Part shown: one piece after another, positions 43,426-51,566 of the stretch
Layout of the letters: each line of letters begins with the position of its first letter
Position numbering within the stretch: position 1 is the first letter of the stretch
Assembly (NCBI RefSeq): GCF_001422925.1
Contig: NZ_LMNI01000001.1
Coordinates: 82,463-146,462 of the forward strand
Length of the DNA: 64,000 bases
Direction: 5' to 3'
From: Microbacterium sp. Leaf288
Lineage (GTDB): Bacteria; Actinomycetota; Actinomycetes; Actinomycetales; Microbacteriaceae
The notes under the pieces: model-generated
Databases searched by the model: none
What the model saw: only the letters and a program-made list of their open reading frames with translations
What the model was told of the DNA's origin: nothing
Program-made: the position numbers and the translations under genes

Positions 43426-44367
43426 CTACGCCGCGACCGCGCCCAACTCCGCGACCTCGACACGTTCGGCCTCGACCCGTCCGAGCTCGACCCGTTCGAC
43501 GTCGACGAGCGGAGTGCGGACGTGGTCCAGCACGGCATCGAGCACCGCGTCGTCGGTGAGGATGCGGTTGTGCCCGAGGCCCTTCGTCGCGAGCAACTGC
43601 GCCCCCGGGTTGGCGGCGACGACCCGCCCCGCCTCGGCGAACGGCACGACGCGATCGCCGTGGTCGTGAACGACGAGGAGCGGCACCCCGCCTGGCAGCG
43701 GGCGCCGCACACCCGACAGCCACGCGAACGGGTCCGGCTCGCCCGGGAAGTACCGGGTCGCGAAGCGCTCGCGCATGCTCGCCGCGACCGCGTCGGAGTA
43801 GCCGAGCATGCCCTGGAACTGGCTCAGCAGCAGGTCGGCGTCGGCGGGCGCGGCGATGGTCACGACGCGCGCCGCTTCGATACCGCCCGCGACACCCACG
43901 AGCGTCGCGAGGCCGCCGAACGAGTGGCCCACCATCGCGTCGAACCCGCCGTGGCGCTCCTGGAGCGCGGCGAACACGTCGAGCCAGTCGACGAGATAGG
44001 TATGGCGACCTCCCGATCCCCCGTGGGCGGGCGCGTCGAACGCGACGACGCGATACCCGTCGGCGAGGAGTTCGCGCACGAGCACCGAGAACTGGCTCGC
44101 GCGGCCGTTCCAGCCGTGCGACAGCACGACCGTTCGCGGACCGTCGCCCCATTCGTAGGTGTCGACGTCGGCACCGCGGCGGTCGACGCCGGCGATGCGC
44201 ACCGCATGCAAGCGCGCGCGCAGCAACGTGGCTTCGTCGTCGGCGTGCACGGGTCGCGGCTTCGCGACATGACCGAAAAGGGGCATGGCCACGGCGGCTC
44301 CCCACCGCGGCGAGAAGGCGGCCGCAGCGCGAACGGACGTGCCTGCGGCGGCGAGTGCGAGATTCAT
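43426..44367 (-). CDS. Alpha/beta hydrolase
   Basis: A 313-residue serine hydrolase-fold protein. VVLSHGWNGRASQF gives the oxyanion His-Gly, MVGHSFGGLATL is the nucleophile elbow with Ser, VVHDHGDRVVPFAEA carries the acid Asp, and TKGLGHNRIL the catalytic His. The N-terminus has a moderately hydrophobic stretch (1-30) that is not a clear signal peptide. Its C-terminal 25 residues are Val/Glu/Arg-rich repeats (VERVELGRVEAERVEVAELG). ATG 44367 has CGGAG upstream. It is divergent from a TetR gene across two identical operator-like sites, so it is probably repressed by that TetR. Confidence 0.92.
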   Translation of the reverse strand: MNLALAAAGTSVRAAAAFSPRWGAAVAMPLFGHVAKPRPVHADDEATLLRARLHAVRIAGVDRRGADVDTYEWGDGPRTVVLSHGWNGRASQFSVLVRELLADGYRVVAFDAPAHGGSGGRHTYLVDWLDVFAALQERHGGFDAMVGHSFGGLATLVGVAGGIEAARVVTIAAPADADLLLSQFQGMLGYSDAVAASMRERFATRYFPGEPDPFAWLSGVRRPLPGGVPLLVVHDHGDRVVPFAEAGRVVAANPGAQLLATKGLGHNRILTDDAVLDAVLDHVRTPLVDVERVELGRVEAERVEVAELGAVAA

Positions 44368-44386
44368 GATGCTCCGATCAGAAGAA

Positions 44387-44422
44387 TACGAACGATCGTA
44401 CTTATGAACACGAACGATCGTA
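44387..44422. promoter_or_regulatory. Duplicated operator between hydrolase and TetR genes
   Basis: Two near-palindromic copies of ACGAACGATCGTA (44388-44400 and 44410-44422) repeat with a 22-bp period, midway between the divergent starts at 44367 and 44438. The sequence and placement are typical of TetR autoregulation. Confidence 0.7.
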
Positions 44423-44437
44423 CGGTAATCTCGACGT

Positions 44438-45100
44438 GTGACACAAGCCCCCATCGACCGACGCCGCCTCCGAGGCGACGAGTCGCGGCGCGCCGTGCTG
44501 TCGCACGCGGTCGACACCGCGACGGTCGACGGCCTGGACGGCCTGACGATCGGGCGGCTGGCGGATGCCTCGGGCCACAGCAAGAGCGGCATCGCGACGC
44601 TGTTCGGCTCGAAGGAGCAGCTGCAGCTCGCCGTCGTGGCGGCCGCGCGTGAGGTCTTCATCGACCGCGTCGTCGCGCCGGCCCGCGCCCGCACCCCCCG
44701 CGGCCTGATCCGCGTGTGCACGCTGCTGGGCGACTGGCTGGACTACTCCCGCGATCGCGTGTTCCGCGGCGGTTGCTTCTTCGCCGCGACCTCCGTGGAG
44801 TTCGATGCGAAGCCGGGCGTCGTCCGCGACGCGATCGTCGCGGCCTCGAGCGAGTGGGAGGACTACCTCACCGTGAGCATCGAGCACGCGATGGCGGCCG
44901 GCGAGCTGCCCCTCCTCGATGACGCGCGCCAGCTCACGTTCGAGATGGTGTCGTTCCTCGAGGCGGCGAACACCCGCTCGCTGCTCCACACGAGCGAGGA
45001 GCCCTACCGCCGTGCCGAGGTCGCACTCCGCGCGCGCCTCATGTCCCTCGGCGGCGACCCCGGACTCATCGCCTCGATCGGCGCCGCGCCCGCCGTCTGA
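44438..45100 (+). CDS. TetR family transcriptional regulator
   Basis: A 220-residue repressor. The N-terminal HTH reads DGLTIGRLADASGHSKSGIA with TLFGSKEQLQLAVV (about 32-65), and the C-terminal domain contains GGCFFAATSVEFDAKPGVVR, the TetR_C motif of the YcdC/TetR-like subgroup 33 type. GTG 44438 is the only sensible start. It is divergent from the alpha/beta hydrolase and probably binds the repeats at 44387-44422, controlling both genes. The ligand is unknown. Confidence 0.92.
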   Translation: MTQAPIDRRRLRGDESRRAVLSHAVDTATVDGLDGLTIGRLADASGHSKSGIATLFGSKEQLQLAVVAAAREVFIDRVVAPARARTPRGLIRVCTLLGDWLDYSRDRVFRGGCFFAATSVEFDAKPGVVRDAIVAASSEWEDYLTVSIEHAMAAGELPLLDDARQLTFEMVSFLEAANTRSLLHTSEEPYRRAEVALRARLMSLGGDPGLIASIGAAPAV

Positions 45101-45264
45101 CCCCGCCCGACGCGCCGAGGTGGTGGCCGCATGCGCCGCCGAAGCACGGGGTTCCGCCGAAACAGGGCGCCCTGCCCCCGGTCTCGGCCGAAGTCCCCAG
45201 GTTCGCCGATACCCCGACGCGCGCGACCGCGCCCGCGACCCCCGCGGTCTCGCTCCCCACCCCG

Positions 45265-45346
45265 TCCTCATCTGAGGATCAGAGCCGAGATGCGGACCGA
45301 CGCGCCGCAGCCGGGCCTCACGTCGGCCCACAACCTCAAATGAGGA
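45265..45346. repeat. Inverted-repeat element, CCTCAATTGAGG family (B3)
   Basis: TCCTCATCTGAGGA at the left end and CCTCAAATGAGGA at the right end, with the family core GATCAGAGCCGAGATGCGGA and GGGCCTCACGTCGGCCCACA between. Copy B4, 125 bp downstream, differs at only a few positions, so one is a recent duplicate. Confidence 0.85.
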
Positions 45347-45389
45347 GCGGATGCTGCGCCCCTGGGGCCGGCCCGCACCCGACCTCTTG

Positions 45390-45471
45390 TCCTCATCTCA
45401 GGATCAGAGCCGAGATGCGGACCAACGCGCCGCCGCCGGGCCTCACGTCGGCCCACAACCTCAAATGAGGA
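45390..45471. repeat. Inverted-repeat element, CCTCAATTGAGG family (B4)
   Basis: TCCTCATCTCAGGA, core GATCAGAGCCGAGATGCGGA, and CCTCAAATGAGGA. It is in direct orientation to B3. Both copies are followed by GCGGATGC, so the duplicated unit extends past the palindrome. Confidence 0.85.
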
Positions 45472-45618
45472 GCGGATGCCCCGAGTAGAGAGGTGGGTGA
45501 GGTTCGCGCCGCCGTCGACGAACAGGCGCTTTCAGAGCGGCCTGCGCCTCGCCGGTCTCGGCCTCGACGGTGCGCCGAGGCCCTGGTGCGTCTCCCCGGG
45601 TTGCGACACGATGTCCCA

Positions 45619-46896
45619 ATGGCCCGATTCCTGGTGACGGCCATGCCATTCACCGGGCATGTCCTCCCGCTGCGCGCGGTCGCCCAGGCGCTCGTCGCAC
45701 GCGGCCACGACGTGCGCTTCTACACCGGAAGCGCGTTCCGCGAGGGGATCGAGGCATCCGGAGCAGTCCACGTGCCCTGGCGCGAGGCGCCGGACTTCGA
45801 CGAGAACGATCTGCGCGCGACGTTCCCCCGGCTCGAAGGCCGCAAGGGTCTCAGGCAGGTCTTCGCGAACCTCGAAGACGTCATGATCGACACCGCCCCC
45901 GCTCAGGTCGCCGATCTGCAGGCCGAGTGGGACCGCGAGCCGTGGGACGCGATCGCGACCGACGACACCTCCATCGGCGTCGCCCTCTTCGCCGACCGGT
46001 CCGGCTGCCCCCGTGCCACGATCGTCGTGCTGCCGCTCCACCTCTCGAGCGGGCAGGGCCCACCGAGCGGCATGGGACTCACGCCGGGCCGCAATCCGAT
46101 CACGAAGACACGGGATGCTGCGCTCCGAGGCATCGCGCCGCTCGCGATGCGGCCTCTCACCAAGCCCATCGTGCGCGCGCGGGTCGCGGTCGGGCTGCCC
46201 GCGACGCCTCTCACCTTCGAGCAGACGGCGCTGTCGGACCGGCGCATCCTCGCGAGCGGATCATCCCTGCTCGACTTCGGCCGCACCGACCGGCCCGCGC
46301 ACCTCGACTTCGTCGGTCTGCTCGCGGCCCCGCCCACCGTGCCCGGCGATCTGCCGGCGTGGTGGGGCGATCTCGATGGCCGCACTGTGGTCCACGTCAC
46401 GCAGGGCACGCAGAACATCGACCCCACCGACCTCATCCGCCCCACGCTCGACGCCCTCGCAGCCCGCGACGTGCTCGTCGTCGTATCGACCGGTGTGCGC
46501 GGCCGCGACGAGCTCCCGTTCCCCGTTCCGGCGAACGCGCGGATCGCCGGATACCTCCCTTACGACGCACTCCTCCCCCGCACCGCCGTCGTGATCACCA
46601 ACGGCGGCTGGGGCGGCACGCTCACCGCGCTGAGCCACGGCATCCCGCTCGTCATCGCGGGTGGCCACCTCGACAAGCCCGAGATCGCGGCACGCGTCGC
46701 GTGGGCCGGCGCGGGAGTCAACCTCCGAACCGGCACGCCCACCTCGGCGCAGGTCGCGGCAGGCTTCGAGCGCGCCTCGACCGACACCGCGATGAGGGAT
46801 GCCGCCACCCGCGTCGCCGCTGAGCTCAGGTCGCTCGGTGGAGCGCCGCGCGCGGCCGAGCTGCTCGAAGGGTTCGCGGCCCGGTCGGGGCGGTGA
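45619..46896 (+). CDS. Glycosyltransferase, GT1/MGT type
   Basis: A 425-residue GT-B fold enzyme resembling macrolide/UDP-glucuronosyl-type glycosyltransferases. The N-domain starts ARFLVTAMPFTGHVLPLRAV (the conserved GH near residue 14), and the C-domain has VVHVTQGTQN and VITNGGWGGTLTALSHGIPL, the donor-binding signature. ATG 45619 is preferred over an upstream in-frame ATG because upstream residues look non-coding. Such enzymes modify small hydrophobic molecules or drugs; acceptor and sugar cannot be read. It converges on the DEAD-box helicase gene, 11 bp apart. Confidence 0.9.
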   Translation: MARFLVTAMPFTGHVLPLRAVAQALVARGHDVRFYTGSAFREGIEASGAVHVPWREAPDFDENDLRATFPRLEGRKGLRQVFANLEDVMIDTAPAQVADLQAEWDREPWDAIATDDTSIGVALFADRSGCPRATIVVLPLHLSSGQGPPSGMGLTPGRNPITKTRDAALRGIAPLAMRPLTKPIVRARVAVGLPATPLTFEQTALSDRRILASGSSLLDFGRTDRPAHLDFVGLLAAPPTVPGDLPAWWGDLDGRTVVHVTQGTQNIDPTDLIRPTLDALAARDVLVVVSTGVRGRDELPFPVPANARIAGYLPYDALLPRTAVVITNGGWGGTLTALSHGIPLVIAGGHLDKPEIAARVAWAGAGVNLRTGTPTSAQVAAGFERASTDTAMRDAATRVAAELRSLGGAPRAAELLEGFAARSGR

Positions 46897-46907
46897 GCGA
46901 CGTGACG

Positions 46908-48614
46908 TCAGCGCCCGGCGAGCTCCTCGAGCAGGTCGTCGCCGGGGCGCACCTCGTCGAACGGCGCCTCGATGTCGGCCCGGTCGAGCAGGTCGGCGAG
47001 CCGCTCGCGGCGCGCGCGCGTCACCAACGTGACGACGGTGCCCGAGCGTCCCGCGCGGCCCGTGCGGCCCGAACGGTGCAGGTACGTCTTGTACTCGTCG
47101 GGCGCGTCCGCCTGCACCACGAGATCGATGTCGTCGACGTGGATGCCGCGGGCCGCGACATCCGTCGCGACCAGCACGTCGATGCGACCCGACGTGAGCT
47201 TCTCGAGGTTGCGCGTGCGGCGGGCCTGGTCGAGGTCGCCGTGGAGGGCGAGCGCGCGGATGCCCACGTCGTCCAGCTGGTCGGCAAGCATCTCGGCGAA
47301 CGCGCGCGTGCGCGTGAAGACGAGCGTCTTGCCGCTGCGATCGACCAGCGTGCGCAGGATGTCGCGCTTGTCGCGATGGTCGACCACGAGCACACGATGA
47401 TCGATGGTGCCGGTGCGCTGGGTCTCGCCGGCGATCTCGTACACCGCCGGCTCGCTGAGGAACTCCTTCACCAGCGACGTCACCTCGCCGTCGAGCGTCG
47501 CCGAGAACAGCAGGCGCTGCGCGTCGCGGGACGTGCGGCGCATGATGCGCTGCACCGGCTCGAGGAAGCCCAGGTCGCACATGTGGTCGGCCTCGTCGAG
47601 CACCGCGACGCGCACCTGCGAGAGGTCGAGAGCGCGCGACTCCACGAGGTCTTCGATGCGCCCCGGCGTGCCGATGACGATGTCGATGCCTCGCTTGAGC
47701 GCGCCGAGCTGACGCGCCTTGGGCACGCCACCGTAGATCTGCGTCGTGAAGAGGCCGACGCTGCGGGCGATCGGCTGGACCGTCGCGTCGATCTGCAGCG
47801 CGAGCTCGCGCGTCGGCGCGATGATCAGGGCGCGCGGCGCACGGCCGAACTCGCGCTTCTCCCGCGCCTGCGATCGAAGCACGCTCTCGACGAGCGGCGC
47901 ACCGAACGCGATGGTCTTGCCGGATCCGGTGCGGCCGCGCGCCAGCACATCGCGACCGGCGAGGATCGCCGGGATCGTCGCCGCCTGGATGGGGAACGGA
48001 TGCTGCGCCCCCAGCTCGGCGATCGTCTTGACGATGTTCTGTCCCAGGCCGAGATCGGCGAACGTCACGCCCCCGACCTCGGCGGGTGCGACCGCGGCGG
48101 CCTCGAGCCGCTCGTGCACGACATCGCGGCGGCCCGGCTCCTCCCGGCGCGGAGCGCTGTCCCGGCGCGGAGCGGCATCCCGCCGCGGAGCGGCATCCCG
48201 CCGCGGAGCGGCATCCCGCCTCACACCGGCGTCCCGCCGCGCACCGTCGTCGCGGCGAGGTGGAGTGTCCCGGCGCGGCGCCTCGCCGCGCCCCGGATCA
48301 CGACGGTCGTCGCGGTCACGCCCCGGTCGCCCGCGGTCGTCCCGCGAGTGCGTGCGGATCGCCCGCGACTCATCCCGGCCTGCGCGCTCCTGCTCGGTCC
48401 AGCGGCGCTTCGGCGCCGTGGCGTCCGTGGATTCGGTGCGGTGTCCGCGGTGCCCGACGCTGCGGCTCCCCGCCTTGCCCGCCGACGATTCGCCGGGCCG
48501 GCGCTTGCCGTCCTGAGCGTCGCGGCCCTCGCTCGCCGCACGGTACTTCGGGTTGTACCGGGGGTCGAAGTTCTTCGCCGCGCGACCGCCGCCGGGCTTC
48601 TTGTTCTTGGGCAT
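46908..48614 (-). CDS. DEAD-box ATP-dependent RNA helicase
   Basis: A 568-residue RNA helicase. Core motifs: FPIQAATIPAILAGRDVLAR (Q motif), GRTGSGKT (I), PTREL (Ia), TPGR, DEAD (II, VLDEADHM), SAT (III), VATDVAARGIHV (V) and HRSGRTGRAG (VI). A highly charged N-terminal extension of about 180 residues, rich in Arg/Asp/Pro, precedes the core and contains RRDAAP repeats encoded by 18-bp tandem repeats. There is no long C-terminal tail. ATG 48614 has GGAGGAG 5 bases upstream. Likely role: ribosome assembly, RNA decay or cold adaptation. Confidence 0.95.
   Translation of the reverse strand: MPKNKKPGGGRAAKNFDPRYNPKYRAASEGRDAQDGKRRPGESSAGKAGSRSVGHRGHRTESTDATAPKRRWTEQERAGRDESRAIRTHSRDDRGRPGRDRDDRRDPGRGEAPRRDTPPRRDDGARRDAGVRRDAAPRRDAAPRRDAAPRRDSAPRREEPGRRDVVHERLEAAAVAPAEVGGVTFADLGLGQNIVKTIAELGAQHPFPIQAATIPAILAGRDVLARGRTGSGKTIAFGAPLVESVLRSQAREKREFGRAPRALIIAPTRELALQIDATVQPIARSVGLFTTQIYGGVPKARQLGALKRGIDIVIGTPGRIEDLVESRALDLSQVRVAVLDEADHMCDLGFLEPVQRIMRRTSRDAQRLLFSATLDGEVTSLVKEFLSEPAVYEIAGETQRTGTIDHRVLVVDHRDKRDILRTLVDRSGKTLVFTRTRAFAEMLADQLDDVGIRALALHGDLDQARRTRNLEKLTSGRIDVLVATDVAARGIHVDDIDLVVQADAPDEYKTYLHRSGRTGRAGRSGTVVTLVTRARRERLADLLDRADIEAPFDEVRPGDDLLEELAGR
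48145..48234. repeat. 18-bp tandem repeats in DEAD-box helicase gene
   Basis: Five 18-bp units, consensus CGCCGCGGAGCGGCATCC, with two identical central copies (48181-48198 and 48199-48216) and more diverged flanking ones. In the gene (minus strand) each unit encodes Arg-Arg-Asp-Ala-Ala-Pro or a variant. The frame-preserving unit length allows copy-number change without frameshift. Confidence 0.85.
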
Positions 48615-48722
48615 CCGGCTCCTCCAGGTGCGGGTCCGCGGCACCCGCGCGCCGTCCACGCGGCGCGGCGCGTGAACCGGCCCGTCCAGCGTACCGGGCA
48701 CGATGCCTACACCACGGAATCG

Positions 48723-48766
48723 CTGTATACCACCGACCAGCGCTTTCTCGGCTCTGCGGGATACAG
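48723..48766. other. CTGTATACC inverted repeat in gene-free gap
   Basis: CTGTATACC and GGGATACAG (one mismatch as complements) enclose 26 bp in the 266-bp gap between the DEAD-box helicase and the first DUF998-like gene. It could be an operator or a hairpin; no function is assigned. Confidence 0.35.
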
Positions 48767-48880
48767 TTTCGGTATGCGGTTCGCCGCTGAACTGGGGAAT
48801 TGCCGTCTTGACCAACGGACCCCGGACCGGGGGTTCTTTGGGGGGATATCCGGCTTCGGGGACGCCGTGCAGAACCGATC

Positions 48881-50299
48881 GTGAGTCGAATGCCTCCCAC
48901 GACCCTTTCCGACGCTCCACCGGTCACCGTCTCGCCGTCGCGCGCGACGGCCGCCGTCAGCGCGTCGACGCTCACCCGTGTCGACCCCCGACCCGCCGTG
49001 GCGCGGGTGCTCTCGCACGCCGCGACGAGCGCCCCCACGGACGCAGCATCCCTTTCGACGACGACCACCACCGCCGTCGCAGCCACCGCCGCAGCCACCG
49101 CCGTCACGACCACCACCGTCGCCACGACCCCGACCCGACCCGCGCCGCCGAAGACCGACAACGGATACCTCGCGCATCGCATCGGCCGGCTCGCCGTGCT
49201 GTCGCTCCCGGTCGGGGTCGCCGTCGCGATCCTGACGACGCGCGACACCACGTGGTGGCAGCTCCACTTCTCGCAGCTCGGCACCCACACCGACTTCTCG
49301 GGCCGCACCTTCAACAGCATCACGATCTTCTCCGGCTTCTTCCTCGCGGCGTACGGCGTGCTGATCGCGGTGGCGCTGCCCCGCGGCATCCGTCGTCGTG
49401 CGTCACGCGCGTTCCGCGGATCGATCGTGTCGGCAGGACTGTTCCTCACCGGCGTCGGACTCGTCCCGATCCCGGTGAGCCCGGTGGGGCACGACGTCAT
49501 CGCCACCGCGCTCGGGCTGTCGTTCGTCTCGACCGTCGCGACGGGACTTGCAATTCCCGGTCGCAGTCGCCGATTCCGCCGGGCGACCATGCTGTGCGTC
49601 GCGCTCCTCGCGACGGGCATGGGAGTGCTCACCGCCGGCTTCATCACCCTCGCGCTCTTCGAGTTCGTCGCCTTCGTGACGATGGGCTTCTGGCTGCTGT
49701 CGCTGCCGCGCGCCCTCGCCTACGCACCCGCGCCCGCACCCGTCCCGGTGACCACCACCGCTCCGGCGTCCGCAGAATGGATGGCATGGCAGAACCCGTG
49801 GCCCATCCCATCACCGTCGCGATCGAACGGCGCATCGATCCCTCCCGCACCGTCGAAGCCACGAGCTGGATGCAAGCCGGCACCGATCTCGCCGCGGGCT
49901 TCGCGGGTTTCCTCGGCTCAGGCTGGGTACGTGCGGGCGAAGGCAGCGACCTCTGGTATATGCTCTACCGCTTCCGCGACATCCCGACCCTCGAAGCCTG
50001 GGAGGACTCACCGCAGCGGTCATGGTGGCTCGACTCCGGCCGCGCCTTCGCGAGCGAAGTCAGGGTCGAACGACGCACCGGCATCGAGGGATGGTTCGAC
50101 GCCCCGTTCGCCACGCACGTCGAGTCGAGGCATCCGAGTCACGCGACTTCACCGGTCACCGGCCCGGTGCAGCAGCCCATCCCGGCCGCTCCGCCGCGCT
50201 GGAAGCAGGCCGTCACGATCTGGCTCGGCTTCTTCCCCACGAACCTCCTCGCGTCGTGGCTTCTCGGGTTCGTCCCGGGCTTCGCGGAGTGGCCGCTGA
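48881..50299 (+). CDS. DUF998-like membrane protein 1; 3' part overlaps next gene
   Basis: The open frame encodes 472 residues, but only the first ~300 look real: a Thr/Ala-rich cytosolic head (1-95), then about six membrane segments, with TTWWQLHFSQLGTHTDFSGR after the first. The last, LSLPRALAYAPAPAPVPV, ends near 49745. Beyond about 49775 the frame runs 520 bp over the ABM gene in another frame and reads as Ser/Arg/Pro-rich shadow sequence. Its paralogues at 50475 and 54182 stop soon after the last membrane segment. Either the gene truly overlaps, or a frameshift removed its stop or joined it to the ABM frame. GTG 48881 or ATG 48890 may start it; no good ribosome-binding site is seen. Confidence 0.65.
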   Translation: MSRMPPTTLSDAPPVTVSPSRATAAVSASTLTRVDPRPAVARVLSHAATSAPTDAASLSTTTTTAVAATAAATAVTTTTVATTPTRPAPPKTDNGYLAHRIGRLAVLSLPVGVAVAILTTRDTTWWQLHFSQLGTHTDFSGRTFNSITIFSGFFLAAYGVLIAVALPRGIRRRASRAFRGSIVSAGLFLTGVGLVPIPVSPVGHDVIATALGLSFVSTVATGLAIPGRSRRFRRATMLCVALLATGMGVLTAGFITLALFEFVAFVTMGFWLLSLPRALAYAPAPAPVPVTTTAPASAEWMAWQNPWPIPSPSRSNGASIPPAPSKPRAGCKPAPISPRASRVSSAQAGYVRAKAATSGICSTASATSRPSKPGRTHRSGHGGSTPAAPSRAKSGSNDAPASRDGSTPRSPRTSSRGIRVTRLHRSPARCSSPSRPLRRAGSRPSRSGSASSPRTSSRRGFSGSSRASRSGR

Positions 50300-50406
50300 T
50301 CGCCCGCGTGCTCCTCTCGACGGTGCTGCTCACCCCCGTCATGACGTACGCGGTGCTCCCGTGGGTGACACGGATGCTGCGCCCCTGGCTCCAGCGCGGC
50401 GCTTGA
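49786..50406 (+). CDS. Antibiotic biosynthesis monooxygenase-like protein with membrane tail
   Basis: A 206-residue protein of the COG3224 type: an ABM-like dimeric alpha/beta-barrel domain (residues 1-105, ITVAIERRIDPSRTVEATSW to YRFRDIPTLEAWEDS), a linker, then PPRWKQAVTIWLGFFPTNLL and a second hydrophobic helix ending RMLRPWLQ, the usual two-helix membrane tail. ATG 49777 or 49786 could start it; both lack a ribosome-binding site, consistent with coupling to the upstream membrane gene. The same frame is open far upstream, so a DUF998-ABM fusion by frameshift is also conceivable. The substrate is unknown. Confidence 0.85.
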   Translation: MAEPVAHPITVAIERRIDPSRTVEATSWMQAGTDLAAGFAGFLGSGWVRAGEGSDLWYMLYRFRDIPTLEAWEDSPQRSWWLDSGRAFASEVRVERRTGIEGWFDAPFATHVESRHPSHATSPVTGPVQQPIPAAPPRWKQAVTIWLGFFPTNLLASWLLGFVPGFAEWPLIARVLLSTVLLTPVMTYAVLPWVTRMLRPWLQRGA

Positions 50407-50474
50407 CGAATCTGTGACCGAATCTTCCTGCGCCGATCACCCTCGACGTTCTCACGCGGTCGTACTCTGACCTC

Positions 50475-51560
50475 GTGAGCACTGTGAACACCTCGCCGGT
50501 GCCGGACGCCGCTCCCCCGACGCCCGGTCGCAAAGCCGAGTCCGAGGCGGTCTACGCCGCGTTCGCCGCCGGCATCGTCGGCGCGGTCTACGGCCTCCTC
50601 GTGGGGATCCTCGCCCCCGACGTGCAGCTGGGCGGCCAGGCCGATTCGCTCGCATTCTGGGCGGCCTGCGGCGCCGCGGTGGTCGCCGCCGTCGCCTCCA
50701 CCGTCGAGTACTGGCGCTCCCGCAACCGCCCGGGCCAGCAGTGGCGGCAGTCGCTGCCGTCGTGGAAGTACATCGTCAACACCATCTCGGTCGTCATCGT
50801 GCACACGGCGCTGGCCTTCGTCGCCGTGTACGCGCTGGGACGCGTGCTCGCGATGGGGTTCATCGGGCTGCCCATCATCACGTTCTGGGCGGTCGTGCTG
50901 ATGGCGATCACGCTCGGCCTCACGACCTGGTTCGTGTACCTCTCCGTGTCGGCGATGACGACGCAGCGCATGTCGTCGCTGCTGCTCACGTTCATCGCGA
51001 TCGGCACGCTCACCGCCATGGTGACCACGCCCGACCCGACCTGGTGGACGCTCCACTTCAGCCAGCTCGGCACCTTCGAAGACGACCTCTCGAGCTGGGT
51101 CTTCAACGGCACCCTCATCGCCGCGGGCCTGCTCGTGACGACGTTCGCCGTCTACGTCGCCAACGACATGCGCGAACTCACCGAGGCGGGTGTCCTCCAG
51201 AACCCTCGCGGAATGCGCATCGTCCCGGTGCTCTTCGTCATCATGGGCATCATGCTCGCGTGCGTGGGCATCTTTCCCGTCGACGTGAACATGCCGGCGC
51301 ACAACCTGTCGGCCTCCGGCATGGCCGTGATGTACCTGGTGCTGCTCATCGGCGGTCCACGGTTCCTTCGGGGGATGCCGCGGACCTACTTCGTCGCGTC
51401 GTGGACGTTCCTCGCGGCGATGGTGGTCTCGGTGATCCTCTTCATCCCCGCGGTCGGGTACTTCTCGCTCACCGCGTTCGAGATCATCGTGTTCGCGCTG
51501 ATCTTCGGCTGGATCGCGGTCTTCATCCGCTTCCTGGGCGTCGCCGGCCGCAAGGACTGA
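50475..51560 (+). CDS. DUF998-like membrane protein 2
   Basis: A 361-residue membrane protein with about eight hydrophobic segments, a short N-terminal cytosolic part and a C-terminal RKD. DPTWWTLHFSQLGTFEDDLS after the fifth segment is the shared family motif, followed by SWVFNGTLIAAGLLVTTFAV, parallel to FNSITIFSGFFLAAYGV in paralogue 1. VNMPAHNLSASGMAVMYLVL carries a conserved His in the next helix pair. GTG 50475 follows a weak site. It converges on the 51567 gene with 6 bp between stops. Function unknown. Confidence 0.85.
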   Translation: MSTVNTSPVPDAAPPTPGRKAESEAVYAAFAAGIVGAVYGLLVGILAPDVQLGGQADSLAFWAACGAAVVAAVASTVEYWRSRNRPGQQWRQSLPSWKYIVNTISVVIVHTALAFVAVYALGRVLAMGFIGLPIITFWAVVLMAITLGLTTWFVYLSVSAMTTQRMSSLLLTFIAIGTLTAMVTTPDPTWWTLHFSQLGTFEDDLSSWVFNGTLIAAGLLVTTFAVYVANDMRELTEAGVLQNPRGMRIVPVLFVIMGIMLACVGIFPVDVNMPAHNLSASGMAVMYLVLLIGGPRFLRGMPRTYFVASWTFLAAMVVSVILFIPAVGYFSLTAFEIIVFALIFGWIAVFIRFLGVAGRKD

Positions 51561-51566
51561 CGCGGG

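Larger units (their letters stand above)
45101..45618. other. 518-bp gene-free interval
   Basis: No credible gene is seen. It holds two copies of the B-family inverted repeat (45265-45346 and 45390-45471) with a GGATGCTGC word between them, a short palindrome CAGGGCGCCCTG (about 45165), and the start region of the glycosyltransferase gene. The downstream gene may be transcribed from its last 140 bp, but no clear promoter hexamers stand out. Confidence 0.7.

Noticed and set aside
45265..45471. Two-unit CRISPR-like arrangement
   Set aside because: Only two long palindromic repeats with a 43-bp gap; no cas genes; better explained as duplicated inverted-repeat elements.
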